DNA of 64,000 bases from contig JAQFVV010000049.1 of assembly GCA_028023455.1 (NCBI GenBank), positions 5,135,149 to 5,199,148 of the forward strand, written 5' to 3'. The position numbers were made by a program, and so were the translations under genes. This document shows positions 39,131 to 52,040 of the stretch, piece after piece. The DNA is from Epiperipatus broadwayi. Its lineage: Eukaryota > Onychophora > Udeonychophora > Euonychophora > Peripatidae. Position 1 is the first letter of the stretch, and each line of letters opens with the position of its first letter. The notes under the pieces were generated by a model that was given only the letters and a program-made list of their open reading frames with translations, searched no databases and was not told where the DNA came from.

Positions 39131-40880
39131 GCTATAAAAAATATTTGTAGTGGTTTAAGTTGAAAGATGGACATAAATGTTGAGAGGCAGCACAATGTTC
39201 TACTCCTCTTTTTAATGGGTTAAAATATAAGGTATTATATCACCATGATAGAACTGTTGCAACTTAATTAGTCACATAATGAGCAGTTATTTTATCTAAT
39301 TTATCACAAGAGAATAAAATTTGAATGCCTTTTAAACATACTTTGAAATCATCAAAAAAATGTTATTTATAGATGTTCCACAAATTTCAAAAAAGTAATG
39401 GCAAATTTATAAATACAATCAATATAATTACTGCTTGCTGAAAGCCATATTATAAAATCAGTCTATTACTGTAAAATCACGCCTTCATTGTATTTGACAT
39501 TTAACGTGAATTCATGCTTTAAAACTTCCTAAAATATATTTAAGAGCAAAGGTTGTCATGGGGAGATTAAAAACCTATTTACTTTATAAATATTATATGG
39601 AATATATTCTTAAAGAAATGCAATACTATTTTAATTATGTTTATTGGGAAGATCAACAAGGAGTTATAATTAGACAAATGTGTTGAAATTTTTCAGAAAA
39701 AAAGGTTTGTTGAAAAATTCAATGACAAAATTATTAAATATCAAATAAACAGAATAATGGTGTACTGCACTCTAAATATGATGATTCATGAATTAAGTTA
39801 TATGTTCATCACAAATTCATCTCTAATGTATTATTGTTTTAAAATAAATTTATTAAACATAGTAACATAGTAATATACAGTTAAACTTTATAAAAAATTA
39901 CATAGCATTCAGAATGAAACTTGAAAATGTCAATGCAGGGAAAAGGGTATCTTAATAAGACTAAGAGGAAAGTAAAACTTTAACCCAAGTATCATCTCTA
40001 ATGTATTATTATTATTATGTCTTTTTATCTTTTCTTCTTGAAGTTGAAATAACGATTGTTTTATGTCTTTGTAACTACTGACGATGATGATAGAAATGAC
40101 ATCAAAAATTGCATCATGGATATATAATTTAACACAGAAAATGATTTTTTAGACTGTCAAATTCAACCCAATTAGGGTTCCACAGGAATATATTTGTACT
40201 AAAATAGTTTGAATTTTTAATATAAATGTAAATCTCTATCAGTTTTTCGAATAAGCATTTTAAAGAAAACTTTTTTTTTATTTAAACAACACATTACAAC
40301 GATAAAATAAGCTCTGATTAATTTCGTAATCGTTTCAGTTTACTTAACAGCTGCACCTACTTTATTTGAACAATATCTGAACATATTGACAGGAATAATT
40401 ATCTTATCAATAAACATAGAATTTGGAAAACGTCAATTAAAATTTTATTTACTGAATATAAATACAAAATTAAAAGTGCTAATAAAAGTTCGTTGCTGTT
40501 TTACAGTAAATAAATTATTTTTATATCTAGTTTTAACTGATAATAATAGAAAAATAATCGAATTGCTAGCCGCTCGTATTTTTATTCTCAAATCCATTAC
40601 ACTAGTTGCACACATCAATACTAAATTTCGCCGATTGTTGTGTGAACATTAGATTTTTTTTTTTAATTTCTATGCCTGTTATTTTCATAGATCCATCCAG
40701 GATTGTATTTGATTAATTATTTTTATATCTTACGTAGAGTTGGCACATATGGTGAAGAAGATTGCACTCTCTTATACACATGGGGTCTTTTGTATACTTT
40801 ACATTCAACATTTATTACAAAAATAATTACAGATCAGGAATTCTTTAAGTATAGATATGTTGACATTCTAATAATAATAT
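39131..40880. other. mostly unassigned, possible RT downstream sequence
   Basis: Between 39500 and 39690 the plus strand reads broken frames such as KIYLRAKVVMGRLKTYLLYK without a family match. They may continue the RT remnant upstream. Frames at 40386-40652 and 40703-40888 have no recognised motif. A short (ATT)n lies near 40008. Confidence 0.3.
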
Positions 40881-40884
40881 TATT

Positions 40885-41075
40885 ATAGATGAGCCAAATA
40901 TGTTGGAGATGTAGAGATAGGAAGTAAAGCTATATTCAGTCAAGATAATTGTGGATTTAAATTTGTTAAAACAAATATTAGTAATCTTAAAATATGCTGA
41001 TAATACCACACTTATAGTTTAAAATAATATATATAGAACAAAGGACAGAATGAAATGATGCGTTTAATGATAAAT
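40885..41075 (+). pseudogene. RT motif C remnant (YADN)
   Basis: Plus strand: LKYADNTTLIV (about 40988-41020), a motif C in which the second Asp is Asn, followed after a stop by YRTKDRM and INTLKNNFSS, the usual helix after motif C in LINE RTs. The rest is unreadable. It might belong with the remnant at 38700-39130 only if a large insertion separates them; the YADD there makes a second element likelier. Confidence 0.4.
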
Positions 41076-41614
41076 ACATTGAAAAACAATTTCAGCAGTT
41101 AATTTAAATTTTTGATGATGATATAGAATTTGTCAACTGCTTGCTTCTTAGATATTTACCAATAAGAAAGAATTTTACAATCAATGTTTTCATTACAGAT
41201 TAGAATTAAACAGAGCTTACAAGATGTGAGAAAATTATTTAGATTTATGGAGATATCTTTAAAAATAAAGATAAGAAATGCTAATATGTAGCATTTTCTA
41301 AGACCCTCTCTGCATGTGGTAATTGGATAATAGAGAAAAAAAAGTTTTTTAACAGTGACACTAAAAAAAAAAAAACAAGAAAAATTATATATAGATACTT
41401 CAATTTGATTATATCATTATTACTTTATTCATATTTATATAAGGTTTCAATAAATTAATGATATAAGAAAATAACAAGAAATTAAATGGATGTATATTTA
41501 ACATCACAGTGATAAATATGTTATTGAACAGTGGAAAAAATAAACAAATAATAGGTTCTAGTGGAGAAATGCTATCCATGTAATAACCAGGGCTGTATGC
41601 TACCAAATCTTATT

Positions 41615-41875
41615 ATTAATAGTCATAGTAGTGGTGAATACTGGTAGTATTTCTAGTAGTACTAGAAGCAGTATTAATAGTAATAGTAATTTTTTTTTCC
41701 AATTTAAAAATATCTATGGAATATAAACCTACAAATGGGAGTGGTACAAATGGGAATGGTAGTATTACTACTAGTACTAATAGAAGTGGTAGTAGAATCA
41801 GCAGCAGTAGTAGAAATATAAGTAGTAATTTCAATTAAAAAGTATCTATAAAGTATAAGCTTACAAAATAATTCT
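41615..41875. repeat. imperfect 130-bp duplication rich in AGT triplets
   Basis: Two units, each an AGT/AAT-rich stretch followed by AATTTAAAAATATCTATGG (about 41701) or CAATTAAAAAGTATCTATAA (about 41833). The frames across it (Ser/Asn-rich forward, Leu-rich in reverse) are low-complexity by-products. Confidence 0.55.
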
Positions 41876-44140
41876 GAAAGAAAAGAAGTGATTGTTGTTA
41901 AGAGCAAAAAGTAAATTATTATTAATGAATGTATAAAGTAATAAAACTTACAAATAACATCACACAACTTTTATATATCTTATTCACATGGGAATACAAT
42001 ACTACTATATTTTATTTCTACTGTGTAAAGGTAGCTTACTACCCTATCAAAGTCAGCATTTATTTGTCCATGCTGCAAAACCAAACTCATTCAAAACATA
42101 AGCTTAACTATTAGGTGGTTGAATACACACCAGCCCTTATTTTAAGCATACATACATATATATATACATGATGAAGATTTGCTTTGTTAAGTATGAAATT
42201 AAACAAAACTAATTTCTCTTTTTTAATGAAAAATAAAAACACAGTTAAAGAAATCATTCAAATATATTTGTACACCAACAATAAACTAATGATAAATATG
42301 TTGTACATCATGAATCAAGATATAGACTTAGTAAACATAATCATGACCTAAGCAACCAAGTGTGGAAAATAAAATTAGAATTTTGTTATGTAATTTTAGT
42401 TTTTAACTACAATCAATATAATATGCACAACAATAGGCAGCCACAGCAATGTCAAAAGAAATGGAAAAGCTAGTATACCAAACACTGGAAACTAAGCATG
42501 GTATAAAAGCAAATCCAGTTCATTTCTGTCATCTTTTGTTATTTTTTAAATAATGCATTATCTGTATAAAGTCAACATCCTAAGACTTAATGTTTAAATG
42601 CAAAGGAAGATGGATGACTTGTTTGAATATTCTGATTTATTCATATAATTTTCATAGTGCAAAACTATAAGAAAGTACAACCGACATTTAAATAGAGAAA
42701 AGTTTCATAAATTTGTGCAGTTTAATAAAACAACTGAACTGATTTTAAATTGATATTCGAGAAATTGCACTATTATTCGAACATGGAGAAAGAAGAACTA
42801 AAACATTGCCAGCAATTAAATAAAATGATAAAATAACTTTTTTTATATACATAAGTCATTAAGTGCTGAATAATAAATAAAAAAAATTAAATTTGTTATA
42901 AACTGCTGTGCAATGTATTCTGGCTAAATTACCAGTGCCATAGGACTGAAGTGCTACTGTCCTGAAATTTGGAAGAACAATGACTTAATCTACTTTCCTA
43001 TATAATGCCTAAAGAAATATCCAATGTCCTACACTAAATGTCTACTTGGATTGATGAGGGAAGAAATTGCAGAAAATGGATGTAATAATATGTCAAGCAC
43101 ATTACCAAGGAATTCCAGTGTGTGATGAATAATTTGCTGAAGGAGAGTCATCTGAAGAAAGATAGACTATATCCATAAAAGACATTGCCAAACTCATGGA
43201 CATTAACCAAGATGACTTAATGAAAGTTTTGATTTTATTATATATACTTTATTTTTTCATATATGCTTGTAAGAATTCTAGTTTATTTTATTTGATACTT
43301 GGAAGCTGAAATGTGTCTACAAGTTGGAAGAGTTCATTATAGGTGAAAGCAACAAAATGAGAGGGGGGGTTGTTAAGTTAGATAAAAAATTATATTTATA
43401 TAAAGTTTAGATCAGTTTTCCCTTCATAGTGACTTGACATTGATCATCATCATGATATAGAATGAGGTAAGACCTTTAAGATTATTCCATATTAATCATA
43501 TTCACTTATTAAAAAACAGAGATCAATCATATTTTAATTGTTCATTATTAACAAATAATCATTTATGTTTATTTTTTCAGTATAAATTATTAATCTTCTT
43601 GTGTGGGTGTTTTTTTCTATCAACCTCAGAGAACTGTACATATAGGAGGGCCCTAAAGAAGATGGAATATCGATAATCAGAATTGGACTATGAGACTACT
43701 ACAGATATACTTGTATTATATTATAAATTAGCTAGTTAGCTTCATGGTCAAGTTAACAATGAGATTTTTTTATATTTTTTATGTGCTTTGTAAATAATTA
43801 GTGCCATGTTATGTACTTCTACCATGGGTAAGGGTTTGGAATAGTGAACAAACACATCTAATTGTTGATATGGTAGAAATACATTCTAGACACACACAAT
43901 TATATTGTTTTATCATGCTAAAAAGTTTTGAATTCTTTTTGTTTTGTTATTTAATAAACATTGTTAACTTGTTTTACATTAAATTGGTCTATAGTTTATC
44001 AAAATCATTTATGCATTCATTCATCAACTGATAACTCAGTATATATATATATACATACATTTCACTCTTGTATAATAACACAGTAATAGGCTTGGATAAA
44101 TCTTTAAATCAATTGGAACCTATATAAATGTGTGACAGTT
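41876..44140. other. no gene recognised
   Basis: A+T-rich. Moderately complex sequence at 42900-43240 gives broken frames on the plus strand that I could not assign. The 76-codon frame 43801-44031 is hydrophobic and has no domain match. Confidence 0.3.
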
Positions 44141-45033
44141 GCTATCTAGTGTAAATTTACCCCTGAAGAGAGCTTAAGGCAGATTTCTCCCTGAGTTCGA
44201 ATACTGAGGCATAACAGAGCTCAAAGGAGGGGTGAGGTAAATATGAACTAGCCCAAATTGTATCTAAATTTAATGTGTAAACCCAGAGCTAGTCCATTAG
44301 AGGTAGATATAATCATAAGATAGTTATTTCATTGCAACATTCAGAACATCCTGCCTGAAGATCCTAGGTCCGACTATAGTGAGACGCATTCCTCCTCTTT
44401 TGTGGTAAAACACCGGCCCATTACATCTGATTACTAAAACTTACAGCAGATAGTTTTAAAAGATAATGAAGAAAACTATTACCCTGGAAATATTTACAAA
44501 TATTCCGGTCTTTGGACAAGAAGTTATATTTTATCATTATATTTTATAACAACGTATATTTAATACTTTAACACTAAGTTTTTATGACATTTTATTCAGT
44601 ACCATATAATTCTTCAACATTATGTATATGCTAGATATGGATTAAGAATATACATATTTTAACAAAAGGATGATTTAATTTCCAAAGTAAAATTAATATT
44701 AATTCAATGTTAACATTCTTAGACTTAAGCTATACATTTAGACAAACATAGAAAATCAAAGTTAATTTGAAAAACATAATCATGTCAAACAAATAAAATA
44801 TATGCTTATTTATTAATAGTTCTATCAAATTAATGAAAAAATTGATTTTTTTTTTGCATATATTTATAATTGATATTTTCACGATTTTTTTCAATAAATG
44901 CATTTCTTATTTCAACTTCATTATACACGCCATTTTCAATTATAAGTGATAATTAAAAGGCAATGGTTATAAAGTTTTATTATAAATAATTAATAATATT
45001 TTTGACAAGGACTGATTATTTATATATTGGAAC
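44141..45033. other. possible SINE-like fragment, otherwise empty
   Basis: The richer segment 44150-44430 contains GAGTTCGAATACTG (about 44192), resembling a box B, with AGCTTAAGGCAG about 20 bases upstream as a weak box A. No second copy was noticed, so it is not called as an element. The remainder to 45033 is A+T-rich and featureless. Confidence 0.3.
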
Positions 45034-45135
45034 ATTTTCATAATCTAATATGAGTATTGAATGTCTCATATTAGATGATGGAAAAAGTCCAACATATAAA
45101 TATAACTAATACACCATCATCACAAACCTTCATGA
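45034..45135. mobile_element. F2 ends only, head-to-head
   Basis: The F2 tail on the minus strand (45034-45060) and the plus strand (45064-45135) meet almost directly: ATTTTCATAATCTAATATGA against TCATATTAGATGATGGAAAA. The internal part of F2 is missing. In the right tail GATGATGG (45074-45081) can pair with CCATCATC (45114-45121) across a loop of 32 bases. Confidence 0.6.
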
Positions 45136-45658
45136 AACACTGATTATTTATCTCATTTTATCTAGCTCATAGAAAATTGTTTGATATTGGTTGTTAAGAT
45201 AATCCAGATATTAAAAAGAAATTTTAACTTTTTGATTAAAGAAGCTAAAAATAGTTTCAGGTTATTAGATTTATTTTTAACATAATATAGATTATACAGA
45301 AATTATTCCAGTTACATAGCAGTAGTTATTCAGTATATGTTTCCATGACAAATATATTATCATGTGATTGGAAATTTGTTCGTGGCTTAAATAATTCTTC
45401 ACCTGTAATACTATTTAAACTACAGTAAAATACTTCAGACTTAAAAGTTAAAGAACTGTCAATCGTACTTCATATCCATCATTTCAGGAACTTGAATTTC
45501 AGTCAAATGACTTACCAAGTGATAACATTTCAATTATTTAATATAGTTATTGTATTTTATTTTTTATTTATTGAATAATTGTGATTAAGGGCATTTATAA
45601 CTTTCTATTATGTCATTATTTGATTAAGATGTTATATAATAACAAAATCCAGAAATAT
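45136..45658. other. no gene recognised
   Basis: A+T-rich sequence between the F2 ends and the tandem repeat, without motifs. Confidence 0.35.
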
Positions 45659-45968
45659 GCATTATGCCAATACAAGACTTATAGAACTGGTTTCCAGGAA
45701 CTCTTCTTTATCAGCTATGCCAAGTTCCACATCACTAAGTACAAATCATGATGGTAGGATATGCACTATGACAATACAAGGCTTACAGAACTGATTTCCA
45801 GGAACATTCTTTATCAGCAATGCCAAGTTCCACATCACTAATTACAAATCATGATGGTAGGATATGCACTATACCAATACAAGGATTACAGAACTGATTT
45901 CCAGAAAAATTGTTTATCAGCTATGCCAAGTTCTACATCACTAATTATAAATCATGATTTTAGGATAT
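45659..45968 (+). repeat. three tandem copies of a 103-bp unit
   Basis: Units start at 45659, 45763 and 45866 with GCATTATG/GCACTATG/GCACTATA and each ends GGTAGGATAT or TTTAGGATAT. Identity between units is about 90 percent by eye. There is no coding frame and the internal sequence (for example GCCAAGTTCCACATCACTAA) has no match elsewhere in the window. It is a minisatellite; spacer-like variation typical of CRISPR is absent. Confidence 0.92.
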
Positions 45969-46171
45969 GGAACAACTGGTGAAGAAGATTTTTCTAAAAC
46001 TTGTCTTATAGTTCTTGTATTATCATAGTTTGCATTTTTGAATATTGTATATGTAACATCTTAATTAAATAATAAGACAGTAAATGAACCAGTTTAAAAA
46101 ACTCTCTCTATATAGTAGTTGCCACTAAAGACAATCCATAGTGATCATAGGATGCTAGAGGATTTGTGTAG

Positions 46172-46334
46172 TAAACCCATATCTAGTGCTTACTCTATCA
46201 ATATCCCCAGACTAACTTCTAGTTTATGGATTTCATCAGTAAAGTGCCTTGAATCTGAAACTTCTAACTGATGAAAGCCACAAGCAAGAAACTAGTCTGG
46301 TAATATTGGATGAATATGCACTAGATATGGATTT
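46172..46334. mobile_element. small head-to-head inverted pair with PLE-type 5' motif
   Basis: The left arm (46172-46240, minus) and right arm (46267-46334, plus) share ACTGATGAAA, TAGTCTGG, an ATATTG block and GCACTAGATATGG in the same order outward from the axis at about 46253. The innermost ten bases are perfectly complementary (46231-46240 with 46267-46276). The 62-codon plus frame starting 46249 overlaps the right arm and is not considered a gene. Confidence 0.6.
46267..46300 (+). ncRNA. hammerhead-like motif, degenerate
   Basis: CTGATGA (46268-46274), a spacer reading AAGCCACAAGCAA with only a weak remaining stem, then GAAA (46288-46291) and CTAGTC. CTGATGA...GAAAC...GTC is the layout of short-stem-III hammerheads in PLEs. 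Stem II is broken and the 5' stem I strand is cut off at the palindrome axis, so it is not functional here. The minus-strand arm has the same motif with more changes. Confidence 0.35.
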
Positions 46335-46339
46335 CATTC

Positions 46340-47237
46340 AAAATTTTCTTGTATTCATGAATTACTATGGTGTGCACTGGAGTGCTACTGTTGTATGGAG
46401 AGAGTTGTTATTGTTTTTACAGATCGTGTATGCATAAGAAATGGTGATCATGTGAGCTACAAGATGATAATTAAATGCTATCCTCAATAATATTGCAAAT
46501 TTTTATTGTTTTTCAATGTCAAACTTTTTTGACTTTTAAATTTTGCATTCAATTATTTATATTCTGTTAATTTTTTTATTTTGTTTTTCAATTTATATTT
46601 AAATTTTGTCTCAAAGAATTCATTTGTACAACATGGAATGTGATATGTCAGAGATAACAAAATATAGGCCAAAAAATACAAACACTTCTATAATGTACAG
46701 ATTGATATTTTAATATATGTTAACTGCATAGGGACAAGCAATAAAGAAACTGAACAAAGTAAAAATACAATGACTTATTGGGTTCTCATATTCATAGCAG
46801 AATCAGAATAGGAAAATGGTGAAATATCAATATAGACAGATGGTATTTAAATTTATGTAAATTATAGTATAGAGTGTCCATTTCTGGAGAGGGGGAGGCA
46901 TGATTCTTTGCAGTTTATAGTGTGGTTGTTGTTAGATGTATAACATGCTTCCCTAATTTTATGTTTTGAGTCATTTATTTTAATATTATTGCAGCTGAAG
47001 TAGGTTTAAATATATGACTTGTTTCTTTCTGGTGTTCAAGGAGGCTTGTCAGACATTTTTTATATAAGTATTGATATTGAGATATGCAGGTGCATGAGAT
47101 TATCCATATTATGTTGCTTTGCACCCAGTAGGAGAGGGGGAGGATTTAATTTTACAAATATTTTTGGGAGTCAGTTTGGGTTTTACTCTATCCCTTTTAT
47201 TATTATTAGTTTATTAGTAGAGAGGTGTTGTGAAAAT
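46340..47237. other. no gene recognised, possible decayed PLE endonuclease
   Basis: The minus-strand 3' end of the PLE described next should extend into 46900-47237, but the GIY-YIG core could not be read. The plus frame 47019-47252 is a by-product. Sequence from 46340 to 46900 has no motif. Confidence 0.3.
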
Positions 47238-48330
47238 TTACTCAAAAGGTAGGAGAAAAATATTAAACATTTTTGTTAGTGTGGAAATGTATAGCAAAAG
47301 TAACCAAGGTCTATTGTGGTTGGGAGGATTTGAATTTAGTTTGCAATATAATTGTATGACTTTTCTTGTTAAGTGGTTGTGTTTAAATCCAATGAATGTT
47401 AAGATTTTTAAATATTGGTCTATATTTGTTTTGGAGTTGAGTTGTGTTTGCATAATAGGTGATTATAGTACAGTAAAAGGATAGACTGCCAAATTTATGA
47501 GTTATGGGGCAGCATGTGTGAATCCATGAATATCAAGTGGTTTGATGTACACTGAGTATTCTAGATGATGTGTGTTTCACATCAGACTTTGAAGTGAGTC
47601 TCATTCAATTATTAGGCATAAGGGTAAGTGTTCCTGAATATTTGCTCCAGTTCAGCTATAAAAATATCATTGACATAATGTATGTAGATGAGGTCAGAAG
47701 TGTGTAAGAAATGTGAGGGAAGGAATGTGCCTTCAAAGTGATTTATGTATAGGCTGGATAGGATGTCAGTGAGGGGTAGACACGTAGGCCATTCCTCAAT
47801 CAAGTGATAAAGTTGAACATTGAATGTGGATATAATGTTATTATCTAACTAGATGAGAATCTCAGAAAGGAATTTGGTATGCATCAGAGAATAGTTGTGA
47901 TTTGTTAGTTTAACTCTAATTATGTGTATTGACTATTTTCTATTAATTGAGTCATAAAGTTCAGTCATATCTAGAGAAGATATTTTATATGCATAGTCAA
48001 GTTTGGTATATTTTATATGGTTGATGAAGTTCAATGATGTCTTAATATTAAATATACCTTAACCAAACTCAGTCAATCATTGTTTGATCATTTTGGCAAA
48101 GTTAAGTATGAATCTGGGTGGTATGTTAGGTTTGTCACCTTAGTGTTGGCAAACATGGAGAGGTGGCCACATATGAATATATTTTGTAGTACTCATTCTT
48201 GGTGTAGGTTTTGTTGCAATATTTTTGTAATAATTCACTGACAAACTTTTTCATTACATTTTATGTTATAAGTAGGAATTGCATTGAATTTTAGATTGTT
48301 TATTTGAAGATGTATTTTGTTGGTAAACTC
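47238..48330 (-). pseudogene. Penelope-like element remnant (RT and linker)
   Basis: The minus strand in order from 48330: KPNIPPRFIL (about 48120), the fingers block; YAYKISSLDMTELYDSI (about 47945-47995), motif A with Asp kept; TCLPLTDILSSLYINHFEGT (in the 47612-47803 frame), the SPLSPxLA-like block, decayed; IHYVNDIFIAE (about 47645-47680), motif C with the first Asp changed to Asn; and NRPWLLLLYISTLTK (in the 47238-47453 frame), the proline-tyrosine linker before the endonuclease. Stops and frameshifts occur between the pieces. This is a third PLE lineage by its residue choices (RPWLLxxYISTL), closest to the canonical Penelope/Poseidon layout. Confidence 0.7.
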
Positions 48331-49670
48331 ACATTTATCCATGAAGAGAAATCTGTGAAGAAAATTGCAATAGTTTGTGACCAGTCATTAGAAAAATATA
48401 CAATTATTTTTGTTTTTTTTTGCTGTTATCTAGGGATAACTAAATACTCATATATTAATTAAAACTTAACAGCCATTCAGAATTGAACACGTGTTTACTG
48501 CCTTAAAAACAATCTAAAACTTTTTCAAAAATTTGTAAGTGTATAAAAAAATGTAAGTTTCATTTTAATTTCAAACTCAGGTCATGAGCATGAAAGACGG
48601 ATGTTCTGAAAACTAGTCTTTTTATTACACTCTACATGGTAGTTGTTATGCTATTTTCCCAATTGAAATAAGATCCTACAAACTCAAATACTGTTATCAG
48701 CCAGTGAAAGAAGAATAAATTTTACCAACTTTTACCTTAAATAGTTATCAACTTGGAAAATATTAGAACAAGTAGATTTTTAGTAGTTGTAAAAGTAGAA
48801 AAATGGATTAAGATATTGAGGTGCAACACAATCTATAATCTGCTAATGCTAATTGTTTCAAATTAAAAGAAGGTATTTTATTACATGGAAAATGACTAGC
48901 ACCAGTCAAAGTGACAAACTAACTCCAAAAAAAAAAAAAAGACATGAAAAAACATCACATTAGAATCAGTTTTGGGATGACTAAAACTATAAATAACATC
49001 CATTATATAGAACATTCAGGTTCATTATTTTGTCTATTTAAAATTTCATGATGCCATAGTTTAACTTTTTATACAACAAACCATATCTATTAGTAGCTAG
49101 CTATTGTGTTCCATCCTCAGTTATATTCTCTCATACAAAACAACCTACATTGCACTTAAAACACTAAAACATCACATGATCATCATTTCTTAAGCTTACA
49201 CAGTTTGTTAAAACAACAGAAACTTTTTCCATACAGCAAGGACATCCAGCACAAGGTAGGGCAAACAATGGCTTTTAGAAGGTTTGTGCATCAACATCCT
49301 CATCTAGTGCCAAGTCACTGCTATTATTGAGGAATGGTGTATCTGAAAGCATTGCCCCTAGATTTTTGGATTGAATGCATCCCCCCCCCCCATGTAGCTA
49401 CCATTTACTGTTTTAGTTAACTATAAAGCTATGACCCAAAATAACAATAATGTTTTCAATTGAAGATAATTTCACTTACACTGTGTGGCATTACTGTATG
49501 AAGAGATTTGCTACTGTTTTAACCTCATACTTTTTTGAAATGTCTTTGAAATAATTTTATACCATAATTAAGGTCTGCCATTCTTACAAAAATCTTCAAC
49601 AAATGTCCAAAATAAAATATTTTTAGAAAGTCTAGTATCATTAACTATTCTGTTTACATGATTTTACAAT
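48331..49670. other. no gene recognised
   Basis: The richer segment 49200-49390 gives open minus-strand pieces without a family match and contains an 11-C run (49381-49391), unusual in this background. The remainder is A+T-rich. Confidence 0.35.
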
Positions 49671-49674
49671 ATTA

Positions 49675-49843
49675 AAATGTAAATACTTTTAAGACAGGCT
49701 TTAATCTGTATCCAATTCACCTTGAAATTTTAATGTAGTTTGAGAGGTCCCTCTATCAACAGAACAAAGATATTACTTGACTGTTATAAATTTCAAGGTT
49801 CATTGGATACAGTTTAAAGAATGTCTTAAGAGTATTCACATAT
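49675..49843. repeat. imperfect inverted repeat (about 57-bp arms)
   Basis: The left arm 49675-49731 and right arm 49787-49843 are complementary at about 80 percent by eye: CTGTATCCAATTCACCTTGA (49707) against TCAAGGTTCATTGGATACAG (49793). The similarity extends weakly outward. No direct repeats flank it and no other copy was seen. It could be a small foldback or MITE, or another old head-to-head pair. Confidence 0.55.
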
Positions 49844-49849
49844 ACTTCC

Positions 49850-50349
49850 TGTGTGCTTAATAAATAATTATAACTCTACAATATTGAAATGTATAGATTA
49901 CCATCAGCAAGTCAAAAACATACTGAATTGATTTTGTGATCTTACTGTTGTATCCTTTGCAACTTTACAGATCTGCCTTAAATAAAAATTTTTTGATATT
50001 TTTATATTATGTCATTACAATATTTAAATCTTTTTTTCATACATTAAATGTCATATATTTTGATGGAGTAGCAGAATCTGCAGTACAATGTTTATGAATT
50101 TTAGCCTAGTTCTTCATACTTCCAGATTTTATACTTCTTATAAACTGTTTATCTTTCTTATTGCATTGCCAAATCCATATAATTTAATAGCATTTAAATG
50201 ATATCAATATTATATTTTTATATAAATTCATGAGAAATAAACCATTTGAATAATTTAACAATAAATTAGATAAAACAACAGGTCTATGTACAGCAAATGT
50301 AGTTGCAGTAGGCATTTTAATGTGATGAAGTAACCTCTTTTTAACTTGT
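49850..50349. other. no gene recognised
   Basis: A+T-rich DNA between the inverted repeat and the LINE remnant, with nothing readable. Confidence 0.35.
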
Positions 50350-50960
50350 TAAAAGAAGTAGCCATTCATTGGAATCTGTGTTGTACCTCAACATTTTATC
50401 CTACATCTCTAAAAGTTGCTTAAAATATTTTTTTTTAAAATTCTTGTACAGTAGAATGGTTTGAATATTAATTACTAAACCAATGCTATTATTTGTCACA
50501 TTAAATATGTTCTACATAATGCCTTTAGAGCTGGAAAGCATAACCCAATTATCAACATTCATTAAGGCCAATTTTAAATAGTTCCAAGAATTAATGACAT
50601 AAAAATCAAAAAGAAAGATAAAACTTTTAAATGGCTTTGTTTTAACTTCAAATCTCTGAGATTTTCAACCAATGACTAATAACAGTTTTTATCATTCTAT
50701 TATTTCAAACAATCCCATAGGCTTGTTTTATTAAGCTAATCAAATATTTTGATCAAATCAGTAAAAGCAATATGTAAATCATTTCTTTGTTCCTGATACC
50801 TTATTTATATATTCTTGGCAATAAAATCTATGTCTATAGCATTTTTCTGATGTCCTAAAACTGCACTGAATTTTTAAAAGTAATTTAATTATGATTGGAA
50901 GCAATCTATTCAATAAAATGCTTGAAAAAGCTTTTATTTTAATGAGTAGAAATCATCATC
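50350..50960 (-). pseudogene. LINE reverse transcriptase remnant
   Basis: On the minus strand VLGHQKNAIDIDFIAKNI (about 50785-50840) matches the GFRxxRGTxDxIFxARQL block, and DLHIAFTDLIKIFD (about 50730-50772) is motif A, usually FIDLxKAFD, with Ala-to-Ile next to Phe-Asp. LNKTSLWDCLK follows as expected. Before it, FQAFY and LLPIIIKLL fit the usual KILAxILLNRL helix. Further down (about 50370-50400) LRYNTDSNEW may be the LLYGSETW block of the C-terminal domain. Motif C was not found, so an internal deletion is likely. Stops occur throughout. Confidence 0.55.
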
Positions 50961-52040
50961 ATTTACCGATTCACTGAGGAATGAATGTTTTTTCCAAATT
51001 TCATCCAGTTTTTCAGATCCTTAGCTTTTTTCTGTATATCATACCAGAAAGTTGATACAACAAATATATCTTTTATTGTAGAAGAAATAAATCAATATCA
51101 CCCTTATTTTCAACTTTAATGTAGATCCATTTTATGATAAAAACTCTTCCAGTTTCTTTAATCATTTGTCCCGATTTTTGATCGAACTAGTCTGGTCACC
51201 CTATGTATACACCATAAACTTAATTTAGGTTTAACTTTAATTAACCTTTAAATCACCCATCAATGATATACAAAGTCATTAAAGTTTATATAATAATTTT
51301 AAAACTGAGATGTCAAAAATTTTGGTAAACTAGGATGAAATGCTATTAGTAATTATCAAGTATTATCACCAAGTCATAGTATTCATAATGATTTATATAT
51401 TATAATGTATGGATTTTTGTTAAATATAGCTTAAGTATTAATAAACATAATAGAGAAATTTCAAAATATTCTAACTAATAGATAACTTTATTGACACTTT
51501 AATTTTTCACTTCTGTCTCTATATTGATAGAATTAAGAATTATGTGTTTTGAGTTTTAAATTTCACTGCACCTAAAAGGTTATTAAATCCCAATTGTAAA
51601 GCAGATAAGTGCAATGACTATGGTTAGTCAGGAGTTCATAAATATTAAAGCAGTGGAAATGACAGAGTTGATTGTGATCAATAGTCTTTGTGCTCCAAAA
51701 TATGTCTACCACTTAAATAAATGTTTCAGAATAGCTTGATGTCTAGGAAGTCCATTTGGTTAAATCTGGATAGATGACAATCTTTTTATGTTATACCACT
51801 GTGAAATGATTTGATGTCCAGTTAAACAACTATTTAACAGAAATGTATTTGGATATTTTTATTTTTTTATTTAAAAGAGTGTAAAATTTAATAGATCAAT
51901 CTAGAATACAAATCTTCTAATTTGATGCCAGTATGTCAAATCATTGTCACCACGTCAGAAAACGACTTCATCATTATTAAATCTACTGCTTAGTTAATCT
52001 ATCTGTCTGAAGTGGAATATTTTTTATATTATAGTCAATC
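50961..52040. other. unassigned
   Basis: The minus strand at 51000-51250 may hold more decayed LINE sequence upstream of the RT, with GGGTGACCAGAC (about 51199) as a possible repeat end. I see nothing else. Confidence 0.3.

Noticed and set aside
41616-41967. 72- and 87-codon minus frames rich in Leu or Thr/Ser
   Set aside because: They come from the AGT-triplet-rich duplicated tract, with no independent evidence of coding.
45659-45968. CRISPR-like array
   Set aside because: The whole 103-bp unit repeats with no variable spacers, and the context is eukaryotic.
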